Shown here piece after piece: positions 1-9,144 of a DNA stretch of 64,000 nt. A program made the translations under genes and the position numbers. Source of the stretch: Bacteroidales bacterium (lineage in GTDB: Bacteria; Bacteroidota; Bacteroidia; Bacteroidales; VadinHA17); NCBI GenBank assembly GCA_016715075.1, contig JADKBK010000020.1, forward strand, positions 1-64,000, given 5' to 3'. The notes below the pieces were generated by a model. The model was not told where the DNA came from. It saw only the letters and a program-made list of their open reading frames with translations, and searched no databases. Numbering within the stretch: the first letter of the stretch is position 1; every line of letters begins with the position of its first letter.

Positions 1-1254
1 CCTGAAGAAGCTGAAACTGTGTCCGGTTATAATCTTAGATTTCAGTATCGATGCGGGATCAGATGAAGAGAGGTATAATGCCGGAAGTATTCCGGAAAAC
101 AATCCTGTAAATAAAGCAATGCAGGTAAATGCAACAATAACTTTGAATTCTGAAAATTGCAGGTGAATATCTGCATCAAACATTGTATTGAAGCCAACTA
201 TCAACAATCTTACCAGAATTATTGCACTCAGCATGCTTACCACGATAAGGATAAATGTTTCCCCCAGGAACTGTATAATTATTGCCGCTTTTGTTGCACC
301 GGCAACCTTCTTGATGCCGACCTCCCGATATCGCTTCATATTGAGAGCGATGGCAAGATTAATGAAATTGAAACAGGCGATAAGCAGAATGGCGATTCCG
401 ATGCTGCCGACAATAACCACATTCTGCATTTCTTTCCAGATCCTCTTTTCTCCGGCATAAGAATAAAGTGTTTTTTCTTTCATTGGGAATAGAAACAATT
501 CCTGGTTTAAAGTTGTTTCCTGGTTTTTAATCAGATCCTTTATCTTGGAATTTACCTTACCGATATTTGTATTGCTCCTGAACAATATCCATATCTGGTT
601 AGCCGATGCACCTGTTTCATTTGCCCAGTTATTAGCTGCCAGAAACTTCTGGAATGGAATCACAAAATCAAACTGCAGCAGGGATTGTTGAGGAACATTC
701 CTTAGAATTCCGGCTATCTTATAAGCCTCCTGTTTACTGTCATCATCCAGGACCAGCATTTTCCCGATGCAATCAGTTGTTTCAAAAAGCTTTAATGCGG
801 TTCTCTCGGAAATCATTATTGAATTATTGTCAGACAATCCATTGGCCCCTGCTGCGGAAGCCAGTGGGAAAGTAAACACCTCTAAAAAGTTATCATCAGC
901 ATAAATACCATTTTCTGTAAATGATTTATCCCCGGCAATAAGTTTATAACTCTGACTGGCAATCCGTGTGACAGATTCCATTTCAGGCACATTTGCTTTC
1001 AGGACATCAGTGAGAGAGGCAGAGAGGGGCTCTTTAAGGAAGCGGTCTCCGTTAAAATAAGTTACCATGGCTTCGACTTCATAGAGACGGTCGTAGTTTC
1101 TATGGAACTTGTCATAGCTGAATATATTCATGATATACAGTACAGCAATTATTGCACAGGAAAGACCAAATGTAAGGCACAGATAATTGAGAATGCTGTA
1201 TGTTTTATTAACCCATAAAAACCGGGAGGCAATAGTCAGAAAACTCTTAATCAT
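1..1254 (-). CDS. FtsX/MacB-type ABC transporter permease, partial
   Basis: Reading the minus strand from the ATG at 1254 gives 418 open codons that run off the left edge. The protein has an N-terminal membrane helix (about residues 20-45), a long extracytoplasmic MacB-like core domain (about 46-280) and then FtsX-type helices with the typical cytoplasmic motif REVGIKKVAGATKAAIIIQF near 300. This is the permease of an ABC system of the MacB/FtsX class, which moves lipoproteins, peptides or antibiotics or transmits force across the inner membrane; the substrate cannot be told from sequence. Bacteroidota often carry tandem arrays of such permeases, so more copies and an ATPase may lie to the left. 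The last helices are outside the window. Confidence 0.85.
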   Translation of the reverse strand, partial: MIKSFLTIASRFLWVNKTYSILNYLCLTFGLSCAIIAVLYIMNIFSYDKFHRNYDRLYEVEAMVTYFNGDRFLKEPLSASLTDVLKANVPEMESVTRIASQSYKLIAGDKSFTENGIYADDNFLEVFTFPLASAAGANGLSDNNSIMISERTALKLFETTDCIGKMLVLDDDSKQEAYKIAGILRNVPQQSLLQFDFVIPFQKFLAANNWANETGASANQIWILFRSNTNIGKVNSKIKDLIKNQETTLNQELFLFPMKEKTLYSYAGEKRIWKEMQNVVIVGSIGIAILLIACFNFINLAIALNMKRYREVGIKKVAGATKAAIIIQFLGETFILIVVSMLSAIILVRLLIVGFNTMFDADIHLQFSEFKVIVAFTCIALFTGLFSGILPALYLSSSDPASILKSKIITGHSFSFFR

Positions 1255-1721
1255 TTCTCATTTATTTTAAATCAGTTATTGAATTAATAACAAATCTATT
1301 CCCATATAATTAAAAATTCAAAACCAATATACCTTCATGTGATTTGTATCTGCAACTTCTGATTTCAAACCGATGAAAATTATAAATGATTACTCAACAC
1401 AGGATACAAGATTACCCAGTATTAAATTATTAACAATGTTTTTGATTAGTCTTAGATTAGATATTTTATAATCCTCGCTATCTCATTAACTCACCCTCTG
1501 CTCCTATCTTCTCTTCCCACTTCACTCCCACTTAAAATCATCATATTCTCCTTGCTGCCTGGGACTGAACAGAGGAGGGTTACGGTTTTATTTTTTGTAC
1601 TGACATTAAAAGAGGCACTCGAGCAATTCAAACAATCTTCCCTGGTACTAATGACTGCAAACAGCTGATTTTCATTAAAGAAAAAATAATCTGTGATTAA
1701 AATATTTACTAATTTGCAAAT
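1255..1721. other. Intergenic region between permease and MalT-like regulator
   Basis: A 467-bp divergent spacer with no convincing gene. It carries a pyrimidine-rich stretch (about 1488-1555) and, at 1594-1606, the sequence TTTGTACTGACAT, which recurs with one mismatch at 4502-4514 upstream of the next gene. The first ATG of the regulator directly follows an AT-rich segment without a clear Shine-Dalgarno sequence, as is usual in Bacteroidota. Confidence 0.6.
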
Positions 1722-4409
1722 ATGCTTTTAACAAAACTTCATATTCCTTCCGCTGGAAATAATATAGTTCATCGTACAGAACTATTCGCGAATTTGAATA
1801 ACGGGCTAAGTCGAAAATTAATACTTGTATCTGCTCCTGCAGGATTTGGCAAAACAACAATTTTGAGTGACTGGATTGATCAGAATAAGATCCCTGCTGC
1901 ATGGTTTTCACTCGACAATGGGGATAATGATCCGGTAGAATTTTTAAGCTATATAATTTCAGGAATTCAAAGTATTCAAAAAGAATTTGGAGAAAGTGCC
2001 CTTAAACTGTTAAATTCACCCAACGCACCTTCCTGTGAATCAATTACTAGCCTGTTAATCAACGAAATATTCAATTTAAGCCAGAATTTCTTATTAGTAC
2101 TAGACGATTTTCATGTGATTAATAGCACCGAGGTATTAAAATTAGTCACTTATCTGTTAGAACATATTCCCTGTAATATTCATATTGTAATTCTGACCCG
2201 TTCAGACCCGGCATTGTCTGTTTCAAGATTAAGAAGTCAGCACCAACTAGTCGAGTTACGTTCATCAGACCTGAGCTTTTCCGCAAATGATATTTCCATT
2301 TTATTCAATAAGAAGCTGAAATTAGGACTATCTCCTGACGATGTCTTTTCGCTGGAAACAAAAACAGAAGGATGGATTGCAGGTTTACAACTTGCTGCCC
2401 TGTCAATGCAAGGTCATGAAGATATTTCCGGATTTATTAAGGCTTTGAAAGGAGATAACCGGTACATCATGGATTATCTGATGGAGGAGGTTCTGAAAAT
2501 ACAAACTGATGACATCAAGGAGTTTTTACTGCAAACATCAATACTGGAGCAAATGTCAGCTTCATTATGCAATGCCGTTCTTAACCTGAATAACAGTCAG
2601 TTAATTCTTGAAACTCTGGAAAAAAACAACATGTTTGTAATTCCTTTGGATACGGAAAGAAACTGGTACAGATATCATCATCTTTTTGCTGAGTTATTAA
2701 AACAGAGACTTCATCTCAGAGAAAAAGCAGCCATTGCTGAGCTTCATAACAACGCGAGTGAGTGGTTTAATAATAATTCGATGCCATTGTTGGCCATTGA
2801 ACATGCTATTCAGACAGCGGATTTCGAAAAGAGCATACTGATTCTAGGAGAAATAGCAGAGACTTTGTGGCAAACCGGACAGCATGCTGCTATAATGAAA
2901 TATGGTGATTTACTGCCTGATGAATTAATAAAACAGAATGCAGATTTTTGTTTATACTATGCGTGGATTTTAGTTATTACCGGTCAGATTCAGAAAGCTG
3001 AACCTTTTCTGGCGAGTGCGGAAAGGATTATAAAACAGAACATCAATGATGGCAATTCATCAGAAGAAGATGTCATGTATTACAGGAAATTGTCTGGAAA
3101 AATATCTGTTGTATTTGCATATCTGAATTCATTTCTAATGCGATCTGAGAAGGTTTTTGAATATAGCAAAACTGCTATGGAAAACCTCACGGAAGAAGAT
3201 CCGTTTTGGTATAGCTGGGGTTGGTATACAATCGGGATGGCTGAGATGTCCCGTGATAACTTAAAGGAATCTTTAAACGCTTTTGAAAATGCACTGGAGT
3301 GGGGTAAGAAATCAGGGAACATTTATCTTATATCTGCCACAGGCAACAGGATTGTTGCCCTTGAAGCCAGGATGGGCCTATATACCTCTTCCTATAAAAA
3401 GTGCTCAGATCTATTATCGTTCATGAAAAAAAGTGGCTATTCCCAAATCATAAAATCTGAAAGCTCCTATGCCGTTCTGTTTTCAGGTATGGCTGGCATA
3501 GAAGCTATGCGGACTGATTTTGATGATGCTCTTGAAAACATTAAAACTGCCTATAGCTTATGTAAAAGCGGATCAGACAATTCTTTTAGGGTGCTTATGT
3601 TAGTAGTCTATTCACTTACTTTGTACGGACGCGGAGATATTTCCGGTGTTAAGAAGATACTGACGGAGGCAGATAATATTTTAAAGGAGAATATTATATT
3701 TCCCGGATCTATGGCAATGTATATAGCTATGAAGGGAATAATTCTGATTGAACAGAATGAACCTGAAAAAGCTAATCAGTTTTATAATGAAAATGGATTA
3801 AAATTTGATAAAAAATTATCCTATTCGGAGGAATTCGGATATTATCCATATGCGCTCTTTTTAATAAATGAGATGAAATTCCGTGAGGCGGAGATTCTTC
3901 TTGCTCAATTATTCAATATGGCAACAGCCGCCAGCAGGACAGAGAGATTAATTGAAGGGAAAGTCATTTATGCTATTTTGAATAAGGCCAAAGGGGACCG
4001 AGAAAAAGCCATAATAAACCTCATTGAAGCCTTGGAAGAGGCAGCCAGCGAAAATATACTGATGCCTTTTGTTCTGTATTACTCCCGGATCAGCGATTTG
4101 CTGAAAGAAGTTTACAAAATGCAGGCAACTACAAATACCAATATTCCCAGAAAGTTAACCGACAAGCTTAGACTAACTATTGAAAAGAGAGAAAGGTTTT
4201 TGAAAATCAAAATGCAATCCGAGTTAAGCGACCGTGAACTCGATGTATTAAAACTTCTATCAGAAGACCTATCCAACCAGCAAATTGCCGATTATTTATT
4301 TATTTCGCTTAATACAGTAAAATCACATATAAAAAATATCTTCCTGAAGTTAGATGTTGATTCCCGCACACAAGCTGTAACAAAATCAAAAGAGCTTGGA
4401 ATAATATAA
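1722..4409 (+). CDS. MalT-like LuxR family transcriptional regulator (LAL type)
   Basis: An 895-residue ATP-dependent transcription activator of the MalT/LAL class. Visible parts: an N-terminal STAND-type P-loop NTPase with Walker A GFGKTT at 41-46 and Walker B LLVLDDF at 124-130; a winged-helix/arm region with LEQMSASLCNAVL; a long helical TPR-like sensor region (about 350-800); and a C-terminal LuxR-type helix-turn-helix (about 833-892) with LSDRELDVLKLLSEDLSNQQ and NTVKSHIKNIF. Length matches MalT (about 900). Such proteins oligomerise on binding an inducer plus ATP and activate nearby promoters; the inducer is unknown. A strong terminator follows at 4458, so the membrane protein downstream has its own promoter and may be the regulated gene. 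Confidence 0.93.
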   Translation: MLLTKLHIPSAGNNIVHRTELFANLNNGLSRKLILVSAPAGFGKTTILSDWIDQNKIPAAWFSLDNGDNDPVEFLSYIISGIQSIQKEFGESALKLLNSPNAPSCESITSLLINEIFNLSQNFLLVLDDFHVINSTEVLKLVTYLLEHIPCNIHIVILTRSDPALSVSRLRSQHQLVELRSSDLSFSANDISILFNKKLKLGLSPDDVFSLETKTEGWIAGLQLAALSMQGHEDISGFIKALKGDNRYIMDYLMEEVLKIQTDDIKEFLLQTSILEQMSASLCNAVLNLNNSQLILETLEKNNMFVIPLDTERNWYRYHHLFAELLKQRLHLREKAAIAELHNNASEWFNNNSMPLLAIEHAIQTADFEKSILILGEIAETLWQTGQHAAIMKYGDLLPDELIKQNADFCLYYAWILVITGQIQKAEPFLASAERIIKQNINDGNSSEEDVMYYRKLSGKISVVFAYLNSFLMRSEKVFEYSKTAMENLTEEDPFWYSWGWYTIGMAEMSRDNLKESLNAFENALEWGKKSGNIYLISATGNRIVALEARMGLYTSSYKKCSDLLSFMKKSGYSQIIKSESSYAVLFSGMAGIEAMRTDFDDALENIKTAYSLCKSGSDNSFRVLMLVVYSLTLYGRGDISGVKKILTEADNILKENIIFPGSMAMYIAMKGIILIEQNEPEKANQFYNENGLKFDKKLSYSEEFGYYPYALFLINEMKFREAEILLAQLFNMATAASRTERLIEGKVIYAILNKAKGDREKAIINLIEALEEAASENILMPFVLYYSRISDLLKEVYKMQATTNTNIPRKLTDKLRLTIEKRERFLKIKMQSELSDRELDVLKLLSEDLSNQQIADYLFISLNTVKSHIKNIFLKLDVDSRTQAVTKSKELGII

Positions 4410-4457
4410 CTTCTTCCCCGGATTTTTTTAATTAGTTTTATAAAATTCACCCTCACG

Positions 4458-4484
4458 AATCACCCTCAGGGGTGATTTTTTTTT
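4458..4484 (+). terminator. Rho-independent terminator after the MalT-like gene
   Basis: A perfect 8-bp stem AATCACCC / GGGTGATT (4458-4465 with 4470-4477) with a TCAG tetraloop is followed by a run of T to 4484. It lies 48 bases after the stop codon of the regulator. Confidence 0.88.
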
Positions 4485-4589
4485 GTCGGGACCCTTCGAC
4501 ATTTGTACTGGCATATTAGTGTAGTGACAGCTTTATGCAGTCAACATTAAAGTGCAGGTATTGATAAAATAAATTTAAAATCAGATGTC

Positions 4590-5306
4590 ATGAAAATTGA
4601 AACAATTAAAAGGAATGGGTTTGCAGTTTCGCTTATTGCATTTCCTGTAATGCTGCTTACCGGATTTTTAATGCACCCTGATCTTTTGAAGCTGGAGGCA
4701 CTGCAAACTGTTGAACAACTCGTTGGCAGGTTTCACAATAAGCCCATTTACCATATCGGGCATTTAATTGTAATGTTTTCTGTCCCTGTAATAATGATCG
4801 CTCTTATGAGCATCATGAATGTATTGCAGGGGAACGGTAAACGATTAGGATTCTGGGGCGGTATTACAGGTTTATTCGGGGCCTTCATTTTAGCTGTTGA
4901 TAAAGGAGCTCTGTGTCTTGTGCTGTCAGCATTCGATACATTGCCGGAGAACGGATTCCGGGAGTTGATACCTTTTCTAAGTGTTATTGTAAATAAAGCG
5001 GGGTTGCTCTGGGTAGTCTGGTTGTTGCCGTTATTACCTGCCGGTGCCGCCTTACAGGCACTGGGGCTATTAAAAGAGAAATTTATAAGCAAATGGCAAA
5101 CAATATGCATAATCACCGGATTACTATTACTTAATAATCCCGATATAGAACTAATTAGTTCAATAGGTGCTTTGCTGATGTGTGCAGGATACATTCCATG
5201 GGGAGTAAAAATACTTCAGGGCAGAATGAGATGTTCTTCAACAGCCTGCCCCATAAATGACACAAAAAGAGATAAGGAGTTCAAATGCAAACAACCATGC
5301 GGATAG
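4590..5306 (+). CDS. Predicted six-helix inner membrane protein, unknown function
   Basis: A 238-residue protein with about six hydrophobic segments (roughly 11-29, 53-79, 86-115, 137-162, 169-181, 186-209) and a polar, cysteine-bearing C-terminus (CSSTACPINDTKRDKEFKC). I do not recognise a characterised family; there is no nucleotide-binding or catalytic motif. It sits 180 bp downstream of the MalT-like regulator on the same strand, behind a terminator, and its upstream region shares a 13-bp element with the regulator's own upstream region, so it is a plausible target of that regulator. The next gene is convergent. Confidence 0.7.
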   Translation: MKIETIKRNGFAVSLIAFPVMLLTGFLMHPDLLKLEALQTVEQLVGRFHNKPIYHIGHLIVMFSVPVIMIALMSIMNVLQGNGKRLGFWGGITGLFGAFILAVDKGALCLVLSAFDTLPENGFRELIPFLSVIVNKAGLLWVVWLLPLLPAGAALQALGLLKEKFISKWQTICIITGLLLLNNPDIELISSIGALLMCAGYIPWGVKILQGRMRCSSTACPINDTKRDKEFKCKQPCG

Positions 5307-5405
5307 TAATTGTGATCGTTTCTGCATGAAATCCTTCAGTTACAGGAAATCGAAAAACCTGCACCGGGCAATTATAGGAGACTAATTAAAAATTTGAGCT
5401 ATACT

Positions 5406-8222
5406 TTATTTTACAGGCAGATATTCCACAGGGCCGAAATATCTATCAAGCCATGCCAATACCTCCTTTATCATGTCATTTTTTGAGACATAATGATCAG
5501 TATCATAGACACAAAGACGTTTGTCCTTTTCGGCAGTGCCTAACAGCTGGAAAAATGGTCTGACATTTGTTTCGAGATCAAAAATATTGTCATACTTCCC
5601 ATTTAACATGAGAGTAGGTATCTGAACCCTTGTAACATAGTTGAACACATCTGCTTCAGGAAGTCCTTTAGATAATCCGCCGACAATTAAAATATTTACA
5701 GAAAGACGCTTTTCAACTGCCGGAATAATACCTCCCATATTTCCTCCCCAGCTGTGTCCATAAAAACCAAGCTTCGCAATATCTATATCATTTCTGGTCG
5801 AGAGGTAATCGACTGACCTGCTGAAATCTTTAACCCACATTATAAGTTCTTCCGTATGCTGATGACTCATGTAGGAAACTTTAGTTCCATCATTTCTTTC
5901 AAATGTTCCATTATAAATGGGATACAATACTGCACGGCCGCTCTTAATAACAAAATCAAGAAACCATTTTAAACCTGAATTGTCTTCATTAAAATTTTTC
6001 AACTCTTTAGCATATGAACCAGGGAAAAAGATAATCGTCTGATAGGGAGGAGGAGTATTTTTAGGAAGATAGAGATAAGCAATTACTCTTTCACCGCCAT
6101 AGGCGGCATTAAATGTTATTTTCTCAGAAATCCAGTCATCATTACTTTCATCTCTTTTCTCGATCACAGCATTCAAGCCGCTACTGTCATACAGGAACTG
6201 ATTCCTGTAGACATTGAAAATACTTTCTGAGACAGGGACCTCTTTGTAATAATCTCTCGCTTCCCCGGCATTAAGTTCAATTTTCCTGAAAGCGCTTTCA
6301 GGGATTTTTTCCTTATCGATATATCTGACACATCTGAAACCATTTTGCGGTGAGCGGTCCCAGGCCGGAAGATTGCTCCACTGTGTAAATAAATAATTGG
6401 CATCATCATATCCGGCACCTGAAATAATCCTGCCAACACCTGTTTCATTATGGTTCCATTCCCGCACATTTCCTGCCATATCAAAAGCACCGAATGCTGT
6501 AATACCGGCATTTTTCCCAACAGGGTCAGTATGTCTGCCATTAAAGTTACTTAATGGATTTATTCTGGATCTGATGTTATTGAAAAAAGGCTTCCAGTAA
6601 AATCCAACTCCGCTATCCCAGTGATCTGCTGTTGGCAGATCTTTACCTTCAAATTCGGCAAAGGCAGCTGCCTCATACCAGCTTATCCCTGAAACAGGAT
6701 AATCATCCTGGCCTTCAGGATAATCACCGCCTTCCCAGGTTGAAGGCCCTGGTCTGCCGCTTTTGTCAGTAAATTCAGCCAATGCATTATCCCATGTAAT
6801 AGTTTTGCCATTTTTGATGAAACTATTTTTCCAGTATTCACGGTTCCTGTATCCGCCCTTATCAATAAATTCCTTATATCGCTTATTTGTTACTTCAAAA
6901 CGATCCATGAAGAATCCGTTCTTTTTATCAAAGGTATTTTTCACCTCATCCCAATATCCTTCCACATATACCATCTCTGCTGGTGTATTCCCTGTTTTCC
7001 GGAGAGTTCTGTATAAAGTATCTATTAAGGTATTTGTTGCAGCCAGAATACTATCATATCCTTCCTTAATAAGTTTTACTCTGTAGAATGTAAAGGATGG
7101 AAATTCCATACTGCCGATTGGTGTGGTGCCGATTTTCTTCCATTGCCCTGTAATATCTGTGTATTCACTGATATAAACATTTGCTCCGGGAGGATCTGTC
7201 AAAATTGTCACTTTCTTTATTATACGATTTCCCAGGCTCTTTAGTTTAGGGTCATCAGGAATATACTTTCTTGCCTTCATGGCGATTTTAAAAGCTTCAC
7301 CCATATTAAAACCATAGATTAATCTTTCAATTTCAGGCAATGCCTCCTCCTTTGCCCATTTTACTTTTGAGCGATGGTTTAAGAGTAAAAACACTGTAAT
7401 GAGAAAGCCTAAAATCAGAATAATTCCCGTTACAATAATTCTTCGTTTAAGTGGTGAAAGTTTAAATATCCTTTCCTTCTCAGGCTTAACTTCGTCAGTC
7501 AGGGTTTTATCTGTTGTTTCACTTTTGTCCGGTGTAACAAGCTCATTATATGAAGATTTTAAATTCACTCCGGATTCATCAACATTAGTATCCTTTGTTT
7601 TTGTCTTTTCTTTTTCATAAGCGATCTTCATACATTCAATGATTTCCCTTATGGCAAGAGCAACTTTGTTTATCTGATCGCGGTAAAGTATCTGCTCTGT
7701 ACTCTTGATTATATCGTCATCTTTTGACCTGAGCTGACGATTCACCCCGGTCTCCTTATAAACAAAATCAATGGACCTCATTACTCCTCCTACTACCGAC
7801 TCAAAAAGTCTGCTATCTGTAATATCCAGGTCATGAATCCTAACAGGTAATACCCTGTTTGCAGTATTGCCATTAGGAAGTTTCAATTTGAATCCGAAAT
7901 GGTCATGTGAAGCTCTTTCCACAAAAGCGACCAATTCATTATCCCATGCATATGACTTAGGGTCACAATACGTCCGCGAAATGATGGGAATGAAGATCAG
8001 ACATTTCATTTTGTCTTTCAGGGAGGCATCCACATCATATGTCTCCAGAAGATAATCACTGGGATTAATGTCAAAGTAAACACTAATCTCCTCTTTAAAC
8101 ATCGACTCAAGCTCCTTATTGAGATTGGAAACAAATTCCGTTACCCAACCATCATATTTATTGTCTTTCTGGCGATAGCTGATGAAGACATCATATTCGT
8201 AACCCTGGATTAGGCTGGCCAT
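5406..8222 (-). CDS. TIR - membrane anchor - PEGA - FGE-sulfatase - alpha/beta hydrolase fusion protein
   Basis: A 938-residue multidomain protein. Residues 8-160 form a TIR domain (YDVFISYRQKDN at 10-21; WDNEL at 93-97, whose E96 fits the position of the catalytic glutamate of NAD-cleaving TIRs). A polar linker leads to one membrane helix (262-281). Then follow a helical segment ending in YIPDDP, a PEGA-like domain (338-392, TDPPGANVY), an FGE-sulfatase/SUMF1 domain (about 415-640, with GFFMDRFEVTNKRYKEF, FGAFDMAGNVREW and NGFRCVRY) and a C-terminal dienelactone-hydrolase-like fold (about 680-930) with nucleophile S824 in GHSWGG, probable acid D878 and H910. The same outer half is known fused to Ser/Thr kinases; here TIR replaces the kinase. 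The FGE part lacks the paired copper cysteines, so formylglycine formation is unlikely. Inferred topology is TIR inside, enzymes outside. Confidence 0.87.
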   Translation of the reverse strand: MASLIQGYEYDVFISYRQKDNKYDGWVTEFVSNLNKELESMFKEEISVYFDINPSDYLLETYDVDASLKDKMKCLIFIPIISRTYCDPKSYAWDNELVAFVERASHDHFGFKLKLPNGNTANRVLPVRIHDLDITDSRLFESVVGGVMRSIDFVYKETGVNRQLRSKDDDIIKSTEQILYRDQINKVALAIREIIECMKIAYEKEKTKTKDTNVDESGVNLKSSYNELVTPDKSETTDKTLTDEVKPEKERIFKLSPLKRRIIVTGIILILGFLITVFLLLNHRSKVKWAKEEALPEIERLIYGFNMGEAFKIAMKARKYIPDDPKLKSLGNRIIKKVTILTDPPGANVYISEYTDITGQWKKIGTTPIGSMEFPSFTFYRVKLIKEGYDSILAATNTLIDTLYRTLRKTGNTPAEMVYVEGYWDEVKNTFDKKNGFFMDRFEVTNKRYKEFIDKGGYRNREYWKNSFIKNGKTITWDNALAEFTDKSGRPGPSTWEGGDYPEGQDDYPVSGISWYEAAAFAEFEGKDLPTADHWDSGVGFYWKPFFNNIRSRINPLSNFNGRHTDPVGKNAGITAFGAFDMAGNVREWNHNETGVGRIISGAGYDDANYLFTQWSNLPAWDRSPQNGFRCVRYIDKEKIPESAFRKIELNAGEARDYYKEVPVSESIFNVYRNQFLYDSSGLNAVIEKRDESNDDWISEKITFNAAYGGERVIAYLYLPKNTPPPYQTIIFFPGSYAKELKNFNEDNSGLKWFLDFVIKSGRAVLYPIYNGTFERNDGTKVSYMSHQHTEELIMWVKDFSRSVDYLSTRNDIDIAKLGFYGHSWGGNMGGIIPAVEKRLSVNILIVGGLSKGLPEADVFNYVTRVQIPTLMLNGKYDNIFDLETNVRPFFQLLGTAEKDKRLCVYDTDHYVSKNDMIKEVLAWLDRYFGPVEYLPVK

Positions 8223-8268
8223 CTTAGATATTCATTGTGATAAAGTTACAGAAGATTGTAACTCAACC

Positions 8269-8306
8269 CAAATTTAAATAAATAACTAATATCCTGTTAT
8301 TTCAAA
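8269..8306 (-). promoter_or_regulatory. Probable promoter of the TIR fusion gene
   Basis: On the minus strand a perfect Bacteroidota -7 box TAAATTTG lies at 8269-8276, about 47 bases ahead of the start codon. A TTTG that could serve as -33 element is at 8303-8306, but the 26-base spacing is longer than the usual 19-21. Confidence 0.45.
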
Positions 8307-8397
8307 TCAACGGAAATATCATTATTGATTTGAATAAATCTCAAATAGTTTAATCATATCTACCATATCTCTCATCAAACCCCGGGTTATTACTCAA

Positions 8398-8425
8398 GCA
8401 GGGTCACGCCATGGAGTGACCCTGC
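8398..8425. terminator. Strong intergenic hairpin, possible terminator of the rhodanese transcript
   Basis: GCAGGGTCAC and GTGACCCTGC form a perfect 10-bp stem around an 8-base loop. On the minus strand it lies downstream of the rhodanese gene, but the following T-run is poor, so it may be a processing or attenuation hairpin instead. Confidence 0.45.
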
Positions 8426-8469
8426 AAACTTTATTTATTACGATGTAGGGCCGTTGAACAAGTCATTTT

Positions 8470-8632
8470 AACCGCAAAGCCCGCCGGTTTAAAAGGGCCC
8501 CTTCTGACTCCGGTCGGACAGGGCACACAGAGGCTTGCACAAAGCACGCAAAGGCCGAAGCATTGAAACCCGCCAAGCTCTTTGCTCGAACTTTGCCGCG
8601 GGTAAACCCTTTGCGAACTTGCGGTTTTGGAT
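8470..8632. repeat. GCAAAG-type degenerate intergenic repeat
   Basis: This stretch begins AACCGCAAAG and ends CTTTGCGAACTTGCGGTT, which are imperfect inverted copies, and contains CACACAGAGG, CACAAAGCACGCAAAGG and CTTTGCCGCGGG in between. It is richer in G+C than the flanks and resembles the other CACAAAG/CACAGAG elements in the window in its vocabulary. No transposase is attached. Confidence 0.5.
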
Positions 8633-8742
8633 TTTGACTTTTTCTACAACCCCTACATCTGAAAAAAAAGGATTTTTCATTGCAGGTATCCTATCAGGAA
8701 GAAATCAGGGAAAGCTCAATATAAAATGAGCGGGACTGATCT

Positions 8743-9048
8743 TCACGACATATATTTTCGCAAGCTATACCATGAACCCCCGTTATAAACCTGCCCGAAT
8801 CCGTTTGATTTCAGTATTCGCCTGGCAGAAGCGCTTCTTGCACCTGAAGCACAGCAGGTAATTATTGGTTTGTTTTTGTTAAGCTTTTCTATTTTCTGCT
8901 GCAAATTATCGATCGGTATATTAATGGAATTCCGAAGGTGACCTGACTGGTATTCACCTTTTGTCCGCACATCCACTATTACAGCACCATTTGAAATTAT
9001 TTCCTGAAGATTAACTTTCTCTCCAAAAATCATTTTTAGAAAATTCAT
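8743..9048 (-). CDS. Rhodanese-like domain protein
   Basis: A 101-residue single-domain rhodanese. The fold is marked by VIVDVRTKGEYQSGHLRNSI (residues 23-42) and the active-site loop CASGARS (66-72), with C66 as the persulfide-carrying cysteine; C65 next to it is also free. Such small cytoplasmic rhodaneses transfer sulfane sulfur, for example from thiosulfate, to cyanide or to protein acceptors. It has no signal peptide or fused domain. It follows the saccharopine dehydrogenase gene on the same strand by 96 bp and could be co-transcribed with it, but no functional link is evident. Confidence 0.9.
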   Translation of the reverse strand: MNFLKMIFGEKVNLQEIISNGAVIVDVRTKGEYQSGHLRNSINIPIDNLQQKIEKLNKNKPIITCCASGARSASARRILKSNGFGQVYNGGSWYSLRKYMS

Positions 9049-9144
9049 AATTTACCCTTCTAAATTAATGTCGGTTTTAAAATCCAAATATAACGGACAA
9101 AAAGCAAGCACTATAATGTGGTAACAATTTTATGGGATATCGGT

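Larger units (their letters stand above)
8223..8742. other. Intergenic region with hairpin and GCAAAG-type repeat
   Basis: A 520-bp spacer. It holds the promoter of the TIR fusion gene, a perfect 10-bp stem hairpin at 8398-8425 and a G+C-richer block at 8470-8632 whose ends are imperfect inverted copies of AACCGCAAAG. The short open frames across this block read as low-complexity, basic and cysteine-poor junk on both strands and I do not call a gene. Confidence 0.6.

Noticed and set aside
5406..8222. Anti-phage TIR system such as Thoeris or a CBASS effector
   Set aside because: No sirtuin-like, SLOG, cyclase or other defence partner lies nearby, and the fused outer domains are of signalling/enzymatic type.
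8489..8729. Small genes on either strand (63-64 codons)
   Set aside because: They lie on a palindromic G+C-rich repeat, mirror each other and show low-complexity composition without start signals.
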